A DNA stretch of 64,000 bases from Adiantum capillus-veneris. Taxonomy: Eukaryota; Streptophyta; Polypodiopsida; Polypodiales; Pteridaceae. This document shows positions 10,373 through 21,400 of the stretch, piece by piece. The stretch lies in NCBI GenBank assembly GCA_014529385.2, contig CM043950.1, positions 73,725,935 through 73,789,934 on the forward strand, in the 5' to 3' direction. The notes under the pieces are model-generated. The model was not told the DNA's origin. It searched no databases and saw nothing but the letters and a program-made list of their open reading frames with translations. Both the position numbers and the translations under genes were made by a program. Each line of letters begins with the position of its first letter. Within the stretch, counting starts at the first letter, position 1.

Positions 10373-11106
10373 ATGTATGCTATAATTGCAAGACCCATGT
10401 ACATCTTAATTACACTGTTTGAATGGACTGATGAGTGTGAAGAATCCTTCATGAAGCTAACGCAAGCACTCACTTTAGCCCCAATATTGAAAGCACCAGA
10501 TTGGAGTAAGATATTCCACATACATGTAGATGCTTCCAGTTTTGCCATTGGGTGTATACTAGCTCAACCAGGAGACGGAAAAATAGATTTTTCTATTTCT
10601 TATGCTAGTAGTCAGTTGAATATGGCATAGAAAGCTATACAACCATCGAAAGGGAAGGATTAGGAATGATCTATGCCATAAAAAAGTATAGACATTACCT
10701 ATTAGCTAACAAATTTGTGTTCTTTGTGGACCACCAAGCCTCATTTTACTTGGTCAACAAGCCATTCAAAACGAGAAGTATAGTGAGATTCTTTATTATC
10801 CTTTTGGAATTTGCTTTCAGTATACTTGTAAAAAAGGGCAGTACTCACCAAAAAGCTTATCATTTATCAAGAATTTTTTTAGGAGAACCACCAAAAGGGG
10901 TAGACGATGATCTACCAGATGCATATCTGTTCTCCATGGAAATGATACCCGGATGGTCACAAAATATGGTTTCATTGATGACCATAGCTCAAGTGGATTC
11001 GCAAATACCACTTCCTATTACAACCAAATTAATTGGGCAATGGGCTATGTATCAACTACTAGCTAGAAGGCTATACAAAAGAAATCAGGATGGAATATTG
11101 CAATGA
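10373..11106 (+). pseudogene. pol: RT thumb and RNase H remnant, gypsy B
   Basis: The frame contains FEWTDECEESFMKLTQAL (RT connection), then the RNase H start IHVDASSFAIGCILAQPG, then a TAG, and in another frame AIKKYRHYLLANKFVFFVDH and the polypeptide joining RNase H to integrase. The family differs from element A: it has the DASxxAIG type of RNase H. The RT palm is missing except perhaps the scrap at 8641. Confidence 0.8.
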
Positions 11107-12350
11107 GTATATGAGTAAACACCACCAAAGGGAAATTGAAACTCTAGCAAGAGACTATGCTCTTATTGGAAACCAATTGTATCAAAGAGGAAAGGATCAA
11201 CATCTGCGTCTTTGTGCAAATGAAGATGAATATATTCCCATTATATAACAAGCATATGTTGGATTAGCTAGAGGTCACTTTTCTAGTGAAAGCGCGGAGA
11301 GAAAAATATTGATGGTAGGCATATGGTGGCCAACACTTTTTGCAAATGCCAAAGAATATGTTCGAAGGTGTGATGCATGTCAACGAGAAAAAATGCCAAC
11401 CCGTGTAGATAGCATGCCTTTAAGACCAATGATGGGGGCTATTACTTTTGCAAAATGGGGAATATATTTTGTTGGGCCAATACAACCACTGGCTTATAGA
11501 GCTGAAGCTCAATATATCATTGTAGCTACCGACTATTTGACCAAGTGGGCAAAGGCTAAGGCAGCCCAAAAGAATGATGTTAGAACCACAGCCACATTCT
11601 TGTATGAGAATGTGTCCACACAAGATATCAACTCCCAATAGAAATTGTTAGTGAATTCATTTACTCAATGAGGTAATTGAGTATCTGCTTAATGAATTTA
11701 TGGTCATCCATAACAAATCGACTCCCTATCATCCACAAGCAAACACATGAATAAAGTTCTTAGCTTAGTATTAACTAAAGTGGTTAGTTCAGGACGGACC
11801 AATTGGGAAATGAATCTCCATGCCACTCTATGGGCTTATCAAGTTTCATTAAAGACCGCTTTAAATGCTATACCCTTTAACCTTGTTTGTGGTCTTGATG
11901 CCATATTGTCGATATAATTTCTATTTTCGACACTAAGGGTAGCTAAGGATCTTGACTGGACCGGACATGAATTGTCAGAGAGGCTTGAATGTTTAGAAAA
12001 GCTTGACGAGCAAAGGCTAAGAGCTGTAGCTCACATCTATGCACAAAAGCGGAAACAAAACAGTTTTTGGATTTCCATCTAGTCACAAAAATCTTCAAAA
12101 AAGGGGACTTAGTTTTAATCTACTCCCTTAAACAACACATTCCCAAGTTTAAGAAAAAGAGAAACTGACCATTTATCATTGAAGATATATCCTCAAGTGG
12201 AGTAGTCAAGTTGTCCAATCTAGATGGTGAACCAATGGCTAATTGGATTAGTGGATGCCTTTTAAAGAAGTACAATTTGCCACTAACCAATGAATTGCTA
12301 GAAAAGATGCATGCAACAAAAAACACAAAGATGAAACCATAGCACGTCAT
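11107..12350 (+). pseudogene. pol: Integrase remnant, gypsy B
   Basis: GIWWPTLF, then the Cys pair in RRCDACQREK, then the core WGIYFVGPI, where the first catalytic Asp is Tyr. IIVATDYLTKWAKAKA and PYHPQAN are recognisable, but the region of the second catalytic Asp is frame-broken. The C-terminal half (LHATLWAY; NLVCGLDAIL; LRVAKDLDW) continues in fragments to about 12350. Clearly dead. Confidence 0.8.
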
Positions 12351-12359
12351 TGATGAAGC

Positions 12360-12975
12360 ACAAGAGGAAGCTCGACTTCAAGTACTCAAAAGGAAAGATA
12401 CTTTCCAAAATCAACAAATACCTATTCCCATCAACACTCTAGAACTAGATGGACGACTATGGGAATTGCAAAAGGATGCAATTTCAATAGATGATGGATA
12501 GTTAGATGGAATGGATCTTGGCATCAACGTACAACTGAACAATCATAGCACAAATGCATTGGTTGATACAAGAGCTTGAGTAAATGCAGACAGTTATTCC
12601 ACATACAAGAAAGCAATGAGGTAGTCTTTGACAGCAAGAATATCAGCTATCAAAGGATGCAAGAACCCAACACCGACATTGGGAGTAGTCAACTTAAATG
12701 TAATAGTACATGGATGTTCGTGCCCTCATCAATTTGTATGCTTACCAGATGAATACATGGATGAAACAATGATTAAGAAGAATGGGAAAAAGGTTACCAA
12801 CAAAAGAAACCGCAAAGAAATTAATCTTCTCCATTCTATAGACAAGCAAATCCTACAAGTAGCATGCAAGGAGTCAGGTATATCTGGGTACCAAAAGCAC
12901 AACTCAAGGACAAGCCGTTTCAAATTTGGGTACCCAAAACATCATGTAATGTACCAAAGAAGGTTCCAAAGTTAG
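12360..12975 (+). pseudogene. Retropepsin-like segment after the gypsy B integrase
   Basis: Several open stretches follow the integrase. One reads GINVQLNNHSTNALVDTRA, which resembles a retropepsin active site (ALVDTGA) with Gly changed to Arg, then a stop and YSTYKKAM. A 115-codon frame from 12628 (NPTPTLGVVNLNVIVHG, HQFVCLPDEYM) could be the rest of the protease. A protease after integrase is the wrong order for a single gypsy element, so this is either a neighbouring element or an additional ORF. Confidence 0.4.
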
Positions 12976-13979
12976 AAACACAAAGCAGAGCATCTTCAAG
13001 TAGGGAAGACAACACAAGATGGATTTGGAGGTAAAAGGAGCACTTATTTTCTCCGTAAATTGTACAGCCGATGTAGCAATGGAGAGTTAAGACTCAAAAC
13101 ACTCAACCACAACAATTTATCAAAGAAAAACCAAGATACAAATGGCAAGTTAAAGCTCCATAACCGTCATCATTGATACTGAACTGAAATCAACGTGCCA
13201 AAGCATCGTGAAATCAACTACAAGATTTTCGCTTTAGAAACAACAACTAGAAACCTCGACCACCACAGAAACCCTTGATTTAATTACTCAAGACCCAACT
13301 CTTGCACACCATAATGGTTTAAATTTTATTGATCTTTAGAGCCAACCAAGTCTATGTATAGACACGATCATTCAACCCATGCACACGGTCACAGCTCGGA
13401 GTACGCCAGCTAGGAGGGTTGGAAGGGAACTAAGTAATTAAAGGTAATGTTGAAGAGGGAGAAAAAAGTTGGATGTTCGTGTTATTTTTTGCAAAATTAT
13501 CTAACAATGCCCTTACAATCATCAATAGGGAAAATTTAACTGATAACATCTTCCCGATGAGTGTAAATAGTATACTATCAAAAAATCATCAAAAAAATGG
13601 CCTTTTTTGTTATTTTCATCATTTTTCTTGATGTTGGGACTTAAAAATAGAGAAATCCACCAAAAAAAATAAAGAAATGTTTCTTAATGTATTTTATTGA
13701 TTATTGATTTTTCACTTTGCTTTTTTAGCGCTTTTTATTATTTTCTTTGCTTTTTTTAATAAACAGGTCAAAAATTAATAACAAATAGCAAATGAGCTCA
13801 GATGGAGAAAGTGAAGATACTTTGATGATTGCAGGGACAAGGCGGACATGCACAAAAAATTTCAATCAAATTGACAGATGAAAGCAGGAAGCCTTAATTC
13901 GGCCACCAAGGCCTACTTTCACAAATTCCTGTAGAATGAGCTAATGCAATCCGATTGAAGAAATTTTTTAGTCTAACAT
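12976..13979. other. Non-coding, AT-rich
   Basis: No recognisable coding or structural feature. T-rich stretches lie at 13590-13760. Probably the untranslated 3' region of gypsy B or unrelated repeat. Confidence 0.4.
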
Positions 13980-14040
13980 AGATTTCACAGCTTAGTAGGA
14001 CTAGCCGGGGAGTTTGGAGAAAACTAGTTTGGGAAGTCCG

Positions 14041-14050
14041 AGTATAAATA
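14041..14050 (+). promoter_or_regulatory. TATA box of a second LTR-like promoter
   Basis: AGTATAAATA is followed by a segment with a short GGAGGAGAGAG motif and CT-rich sequence, resembling an LTR U3/R boundary. No partner LTR was recognised, so the element is unassigned. Confidence 0.4.
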
Positions 14051-14751
14051 TCCAAGATATCCCAAAATCACCTCATTTCCATTAGTCACTCTTGGAGGAG
14101 AGAGCTTTCTGCCTTCTTCGTGCGCGATTTCCGAAGTCTACAATCGTCCATTTACAGCGCCGTCTCACACGAGACATGAGGGTTAAGTTCAAAACTTATC
14201 AATGAACAATTCTATATGGCCGAGTCACAAGTCTAGGCTAAGAAAAAAACCATGAAACCTAGCTTTGCACCAAGTTCTACAACACAAAAGTGACCATAGC
14301 AGCTAGTTAGCTCAACCGAATTAAACGAAACTTGAACTGTAGCATGCCCCAATATAATAGAACACTTTCATATCACCAGATGACCATTTGGCAGGGGTCT
14401 AGGGGGTCCCAAGTAAATAATCTAGGTTTTTGCACAATATAGACTGGGTCTATACACAATGTACCTAGATGGTTTCATGGAAACAAACAAGGCAAGCTCT
14501 CGAACAACAGAAAATAGCTCGAAGGCTACAAAGTGTCAAATTTGACATATGAAGTCAAATTGACTCCATAGCTTCAGAAGTGACTAACCAACTACAAGTA
14601 GTCATGAAAATTGCTGATTTTACAGTCTGGGAGAGCAGGAAGTAATGCCCATACGACCGAACTTTACCAAATTTATTTTAGGACTTATTTTAGATGTATT
14701 AAAGATGTTTAGGTCATCAGATTATCAATTCTTGTAAAAAGAGTGACTGTT

Positions 14752-15354
14752 GTAAATAATCGTGATGATTATTTACTTTTGTGCTTAATTCACTTGGAAG
14801 TGATCTCTTCACTTTAGCCATCACTTGTACACATTTACTACATGCCACATGTCAAGTATGAGCCAAAATGAACAAGAAAAACTCTGAATTTTTCAAAAAA
14901 CGCACCAAAATATTTTCAATCCAAATTTTTAGTTAACTATCACATTTTTTGATCTAAATCACCCCATCTCTCACACACAGACTCTACATTGTGCCTAGAA
15001 CCAAGTTGCAACAAAAAAAAGTACAAATTGATTAGAAAGTTAATAATTGAAATTATTTACTTTTTTGCCAAAATGGATGCAATTTGCAATTTTGACCTTA
15101 TGGGACCAAAGAGCATGATGCCTCAAGCCCATAAATTGAGTTTGAGCAAGTTTGGATCTCAACAACTCAAAATCTCTTTATATCTACTATTTTAGAGTCT
15201 AAAAGCCTAAATCTGGCACCATTTCCACCCAGTGCACTCAAATGAATCCAAACTTCACTAAGAGTACCTAAATGCCATATGTTTCAAGCCTATGATGTCA
15301 AAGATGCAAAAACTTGGAAAAAATCTCCAATTGTTAATAATGGCGATTATTTAC
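14752..15354. repeat. Palindrome-centred repeat array, locus 1 (three copies)
   Basis: Three copies of a GTAAATAATC...GATTATTTAC inverted motif occur at 14752-14776, 15039-15060 and 15333-15354, about 287 and 294 bp apart. The first has perfect 10-nt arms around a 5-nt centre; the other two are degenerate. The intervening sequence shows weak similarity in phrases such as CAAGTTTGGATC. The same motif and spacing recur at 40327-41261, so these are diverged tandem units of one repeat family. Confidence 0.75.
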
Positions 15355-15359
15355 ATTTG

Positions 15360-16170
15360 TGCCGGTGTAGAACTCCACTCTAGGAGGTGCACTAATGCAT
15401 GTTCTCTTCTTCTTCTTCTCTTGACTTGATTATGTGCTATGCGAGGCGTCAAGTAAGCAGATTTGTTTATTTATGCTTAGTAGTATGTTGTTTCCAGTTT
15501 TTTTTACAGGGCAGCGATGCATCCGTTTGTAGCAGTTGTATAAGAGCCTTGGTTACGCTCTTGGTAGCACGCACTCATAGAAATGCTAAATTGGATATCC
15601 CAATCAGGTGTATGATTTATTTTTTTTGAAAACGTGAATCTTTGCAATCAAGTATCAAAGATAAGTACAATTATACAACTCCAATTAGTTCTATTTAATT
15701 TATTGTTTTCTTCCTCCTTGATCGGCAATTTTTAAATTGCGATGAGCGAAAGTATTTTAATTTATAGTAAAACCAAGGTGAATTCTTTAGGGATGTAAAT
15801 AGACGATGAGTAGCGAGCTTGAGATGATCATGGCATGGTAGGTGATAGATTTTTATATGCATATAGCCATGAAATAGAAGCAAACTTTGAGGTGGTCTAT
15901 CGTAGACACGAGCTCAAGAGACCTCAAAGATTTAATTGACGAGACTAGGATTGTCGAGATAGCCCTTGAATGGGAATTTAGACCTCTAATTTGCACTTAG
16001 TTGCAAAAGAAAAGTAAGAAATGTGAGCATTGAGATCTCTGCAGGTGAGAAGAACCCTCAAATTTGTTCTTTTGAAGTCACTAAATACACCATAGTATTT
16101 ACTTATTGTAACTAAAGGACACTCAAGAAAATGTATGCCTGCACTGCGATGGAGATGTCCACAAACATCA
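15360..16170. other. Unassigned non-coding
   Basis: A 76-codon open frame at 15399 and acceptor-like sequences are present but have no supporting motif. I see no gene here. Confidence 0.4.
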
Positions 16171-16375
16171 TCGATTCAGAGTGGCTATGCAACATCTGGT
16201 GGCCCTTGCACTCTCTCTATCTCTCATAGTTGCTTGCATGGCGTCACCCACCCAGCACGAGTGCAGTGCACTTACTCGACATGAAGCCGGGCCCGCAACC
16301 GGTTGCCCTCGACTACTTGCTCCTACACACCAAAGGAGCACAACTCCACCTATTTGTTGCTGCCAGATTTTTGCT

Positions 16376-16380
<5 letters not shown>

Positions 16381-16409
<29 letters not shown>
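16381..16409. repeat. (CT)n microsatellite
   Basis: Pure CT/TC run of about 29 bp; the first of several pyrimidine runs in 16.2-16.9 kb. Confidence 0.95.
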
Positions 16410-16415
<6 letters not shown>

Positions 16416-16670
16416 CAAACACAGTAGTAGAATCCACCCGTAGGCATGCAACCCACTATCTTTATCTCTCTCCCTTTCTTGTCTATTGTCCACACCCTGC
16501 AGTAGGCAAAAAACTCTCTCCTCTCTCCTCTAGTGATCTCTCTCTTCCCCTTCTGACAATCACCAACCTACCACCCAATCTCCTCCTCTCTCTGCCAATC
16601 CTCCCATCTATCACCAAACGGTGCCTACCCACGCAAACACCGTGCAAGCACCAGCTTTGTACCCACTATC

Positions 16671-16673
<3 letters not shown>

Positions 16674-16756
<83 letters not shown>
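16674..16756. repeat. (CT)n microsatellite, about 41 units
   Basis: Pure TC/CT run of about 83 bp. Long Leu-Ser open frames here are products of the repeat, not genes. Confidence 0.97.
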
Positions 16757-16759
<3 letters not shown>

Positions 16760-16818
16760 GGTCTCTTAGTGGCTTTTGATAGTCATCTTTCTCTCTACAC
16801 CTACCCATTGCCAAACCC

Positions 16819-16819
16819 T

Positions 16820-16847
<28 letters not shown>
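16819..16847. repeat. (CA)n microsatellite
   Basis: Pure AC run of about 29 bp shortly after the CT run. Confidence 0.95.
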
Positions 16848-16850
<3 letters not shown>

Positions 16851-17262
16851 TTGTCGTTAGCCAATGTCCCCTCACCCTGTAGCCCCAACACACTCTCTCT
16901 CTCTGCTCTTCTCGACCACTGATTTTCCACAACCACTGGTTGGCCGGGCGGCTCTCAGTTTTTTTTTCCCCTTCACTATTATTGGAGAATCCCTCGTAAT
17001 TCTTTTATACAACTCTCTACAGACATGGGGAATTAACAAAGCTGCACACCTATCATGCCAAAAACAATTGTGCACCTACACACACTCCTTATGATGATGA
17101 CTAATACACACACACACCACTTTGAAATGCTGGCAAAACATTAGCTGACAAGTTTCAAAGACTCTATTTTTTTCGATCACCATCAGACATAGCCATGTCT
17201 GCATCATGTTTATTGCCTATACATGAGCGCCCCAATCTGTCGCATTCATAGGCAACCAATCA

Positions 17263-17631
17263 TTGACTATCGACCACTGCACCAACAACGTCCCAGGAAT
17301 CTACAACGACTTTACATCAATAACATCACGACTACAATTCAATGCAGGGAGCCTCATGGCACTTGGCACTAGGCTTACGAGCTTTTCTATTCCATCAGAC
17401 AACACGGCATCCACATCGTCAAATTTATTCGACGCAAATTTTCAACTCCAAATTGCAATTTGCAGCAAACCAACATTTTTGTTAATTTTCCCACTCGTCA
17501 TGGAGACAAATGGTGCCAGTAACCCCTCCGATTTGACCACTGATTCACCTCTCCTGACACCAACCTTGGAGCAACAACTCTTCCTCTTTCAACAAGAATT
17601 AGATGTTGTAAATCAATGCCTTGCAGCTAAT
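17263..17631 (+). pseudogene. Truncated open frame at the LARD junction
   Basis: An open frame runs 123 codons and enters the LTR of the LARD-like element at 17632. Its last part, LTPTLEQQLFLFQQELDVVN, has a heptad-like, coiled-coil character resembling the N-terminal region of some gypsy GAG proteins. I cannot assign it firmly. It may be the 5' remnant of the sequence into which the LARD-like element inserted. Confidence 0.3.
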
Positions 17632-18476
17632 TGTAGGGATGGGTTGTAGCACAACCTAATCGCAACCCACAAAATTGTCAAATCGTGGATCGAGCAACCC
17701 GGCTAGGGCATGGAAGCATGAGTCCAAGATGTATAGACATAGAGGATTCAAGGAATCCTTCTTCTCATCATAGAGAGAAGCCATGGAAAGGGGCTTCCTC
17801 TAATCAACAACAAATTCCTACTCACTAATCACTTGCACACAATCATGCGGTTGAAATTAACCTCTCACATCAATCACTCTTATTCACAACTCTTAATCAC
17901 ACTCACACAAGCATGCAATTAACATACCTACTCCGCATTAATTAGTGTGTCCATTCCGGCACAACCCCTCAATACCACTCCGTATGCACACACACTAACG
18001 GCACCTTGTAGAGAGAGATGAAGAGAAGGAAGGCATAGACCTCACACATCATGGCCAATGGTGTGGATAGAATAGATTAACTCAAAAAAGGGATTAGAAA
18101 TATACCATCACACTAATACAACCTCATTCAACATAATCAAGCAAAGAAGACTAATAAGGAAGAAAGAGTAATTGATTATTAGAAATCAAGAGCTACATGG
18201 GTATGGAAAGCCCATGAGTCTCATCACCATTCACTCTACAAAGAGGAGTCCTCACTCAAGAATTGACTTCTCATTAAGCATAGAGCTCTTTTTATAGCTT
18301 TGGGCCTCAAACCCTTCAACTATGGGATAAGGTTGAGCTCTCTAGCATAGACTCATACAACTTTGGAATTCCTAAATGAGCCCAAGCCCTATACAATGAG
18401 AAGGAACTATTGTGCACTATAGCACATCCACAACTTGGTGCATAATTGGTGTAGCCTGTGTTACCCACTGCTAACA
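17632..18476 (-). repeat. 3' LTR of the LARD-like element, 845 bp
   Basis: Plus-strand ends are TGTAGGG...GCTAACA, i.e. TG...CA in both readings. It matches 23793-24622 closely over almost all its length, differing by scattered substitutions and a 4-bp indel near 17938. It contains a minus-strand TATA box at 18288-18298. Confidence 0.9.
18288..18298 (-). promoter_or_regulatory. TATA box in 3' LTR of the LARD-like element
   Basis: Minus strand GCTATAAAAAG; the identical motif occurs in the partner LTR at 24445-24455. Transcription would run leftwards. Confidence 0.7.
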
Positions 18477-18491
18477 TTCCCCCCTTCCTAA
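18477..18491 (-). other. Polypurine tract of the LARD-like element
   Basis: On the minus strand an A/G tract (AGGAAGGGGGGAA) directly precedes the TG of the 3' LTR, the expected site for priming plus-strand DNA synthesis. Confidence 0.85.
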
Positions 18492-21400
18492 TTTGGCGCA
18501 CGTCCTTGTGTGTTGGTGAAGCAAGACACGGTGACATGGTAGAAACCAAGTCCATGGAAGAAATGTTGAGCTGCAACACGTAAGAGCAAGTAATGAGCAT
18601 CAAAATCTCACCAAGAATGAATAAAACATGAAGCACAATGAACAATCATGAAAAGTGATTTTTTGCTTCTAAAACATGGGTCAATCATAGTCAAAACTAG
18701 AAAACATAAAGCAAAAAAGACACCTAAACTATTGTGAAGATTAAACCACTTGAAATTTCAGTTTTATGCATGAAACACAAGCAATAAATTATGACCCTAG
18801 GCTAATGCAAGTTCATAAACCTACTAGCCTAAAAACTATGTGAACAATCTTAATAAATCATTCAAGTCTATCATGTCTCCAGACTATAAAAAAGCTCATA
18901 ATCTATTAGTACATTGTAAAAGCTTTTGGAAGCTCATGGAAGTCTTGGTTTTGTCATTCATTGAGAAAAGTAAAACACAATACAAGGCTACCACCCCAAG
19001 GCAAGTCTAGGTGCGACTCTCGGCTCCTTGAACCCTCAAGAAGGTGTTCCACAAAGCATACTAGCCTACCAAGGCGACGACTAACCCTTATCAGCCCAGG
19101 GCATCGGTTTAGGGCCTTGACCAAGCGAGCCAAGGTGATTCCCCTCGCCTACCAAGTGCCAATAATGCTCTAGGCCTCACATAGACACAACATAACATAA
19201 AAATTTTCTTTTCATGTGTCTAGTAGCATTTTTGCTACTTGTTTGGACACTTTTTTGCTTCATTGATTCATTTTTTAGCACTTTTTTATTGCTTCCTTTA
19301 TGAGATGCTAATTGCAATTGGACTAAAAGACTAAAAACCTAATCATAGCCCTAGGTCATGTTAAAAATGAATGGAGTATTAAGACTATCACTAAGAGTCT
19401 AGGACTAATGAGAAATGAACCTAAATTAACCTAAGGTCAAGGCCAATTACCTATGATTAGCACACATAAAACCTAAATTTTTTGATGAGTTAATTTTCAC
19501 AAAAAAAAGTGTTGAAACTTTATTATGGCTAGCTTTTGGACATGAAAGAACCATAGCTTAGAAGAAAAATTTCACTTAACCAAGCATAGAGAATGAAGAG
19601 ATAAACAAAAGAGTAAAATCATGGAAGGATTACACCTAGTAATGCTCTTTGTGCATCCTCAAGAAAGCATCCCCTTGTGTAGAGAAGCCTCTTGATCTTT
19701 TTATTTGCAAAGGAAGTTGATTTGAAGCTAAGTGTAAACACAAGCCCCAAATCCTTTTATTGAAATCCAAAAGCACACAAAAACCATTAATGAATTAAAA
19801 CCTAAAGCTAGGGGCTTGCAAACACGAATTTGCCAAAGGGAAAACACCCAAGTGAAAAAAATGCCTTTGGTTATGCACATGATTCTCTTTCATAGCAAAT
19901 TTATGCATACATAAAAACCATGAGAGGTAAAATGAGCTTCTTCAATCAAAAGCAAACTTTGCAATTTTTACCATCTCTCATGCATGATTCAAAGTTGATT
20001 AGTTTCTAGCTCACTTGAAGTATGGAATACAAACAAGCTAAGAGCTGAAAAAATAATGCAACTTTGATGAAATGAAGTGACTCTTGAAAGTCAAATTTTA
20101 CAATTTAAAGATTTTCAAAAAGTTGGCTAACAACTAGCTCCCATGAAATTTTCAATTTTTTAGTGTGATCTTTTAGCTAGAGATGACTGCAACTTAATGA
20201 AATGGAAACGAATGGCTCTTACTAGCCAAATTTGTACTTGAAAGCTCAAATAAGTTGGCTAAACACTAGCTCAAATAAAAAAATTTACATTTTTAGACCA
20301 AGCTATGAGCTAGCATATATACAACTCTTAGTCCAAAGAAATGGAATGTCTCTAAGTAGCCAAATTTTACAATATTTTGCAATGATGACCGCTCCTTGGA
20401 TCATTGAAAGCACACTCCTGCCACACACCTTCAAAGTGAAGCTCAATTTTTAGTGCATGAAAGCATTTGAACATCATGCACATTCCCAACCAAGCATCTT
20501 TGAATCATTCAATGGTGGCTTGCATAAAAAAGAATTCATTTTATTTTGCAAAGCACTAAAAGTGTAATGCCCAATTTCCAAATAGATCCACACAAATGTT
20601 AAAAATTTGCTCTTATGTAGCACAAGTCAAGAAAAGAGCGAGAGTATAATAGTCATAGAGTGCAACTAGTCGTGATCATTTATGAGTTAACTTAGTGGGA
20701 ATTTGGCGAAGCAATAAGCTCATAAACTCAAAATGTTGTAGCCCTTTGAAGGAAAAATTTGGAATTGAGTGCACTAGATGCCCTTCAATGGAAGCTCCAC
20801 ACTTTGGAAATTGACCAACATCTTGTTCAAAACAATCAATTTTAGTATTTGGCAATCATTTGACATTTAGCCCAAACACAAAATTTAACATAGAACACAT
20901 CCATGCAAAGATTGTCTATCTTTGGCTACACAAAAAAAAGCACTTGTGCATAAGCTCCTAGATCAGAGGGATCCATTGACATTCAAATAAGCTCAAAATA
21001 TCAAATGCAATATACACACAGAAGAGTCGAGTTAAGCAGCTAATTTTGATGCAGATGATCCAAGAGTCGTGATAATAGAGCTGCAGGGTGGTGAAGATCC
21101 AAGAGATGTGCCCTTTTCCAAGCCTTTGGGTGGTTGGCTTTTAGTGTGTGGATCCAAGGTCAAGCTCAGTTGAGCGTGCACTATCCGTGGCAGGATTGCG
21201 CAAATAGAAGCCAAGCCATAAAGCCATATCAGCACGTAGACATACACACACACACACACAGTGTGGGTTGGCCTGTCTACAAAACTTTGCTTGATCAAGA
21301 CGATTTGGTGGAGTCAAGACACAAGAGCACCCTAGAAAAGAATCAAATTAGGTGGGCTACTCTCAAGGCAATGACCGTTGTATGAGGTCCCTGTGTTAAT

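Noticed and set aside
15399-15629. A 76-codon frame with acceptor-like sequences as a small secreted protein
   Set aside because: No clear signal peptide cleavage context, no conserved motif, and no paired donor; likely chance.
16168-16882. Long Ser/Leu-rich open frames on both strands
   Set aside because: They are produced by CT/GA and CA microsatellites, which contain no stop codons in several frames.
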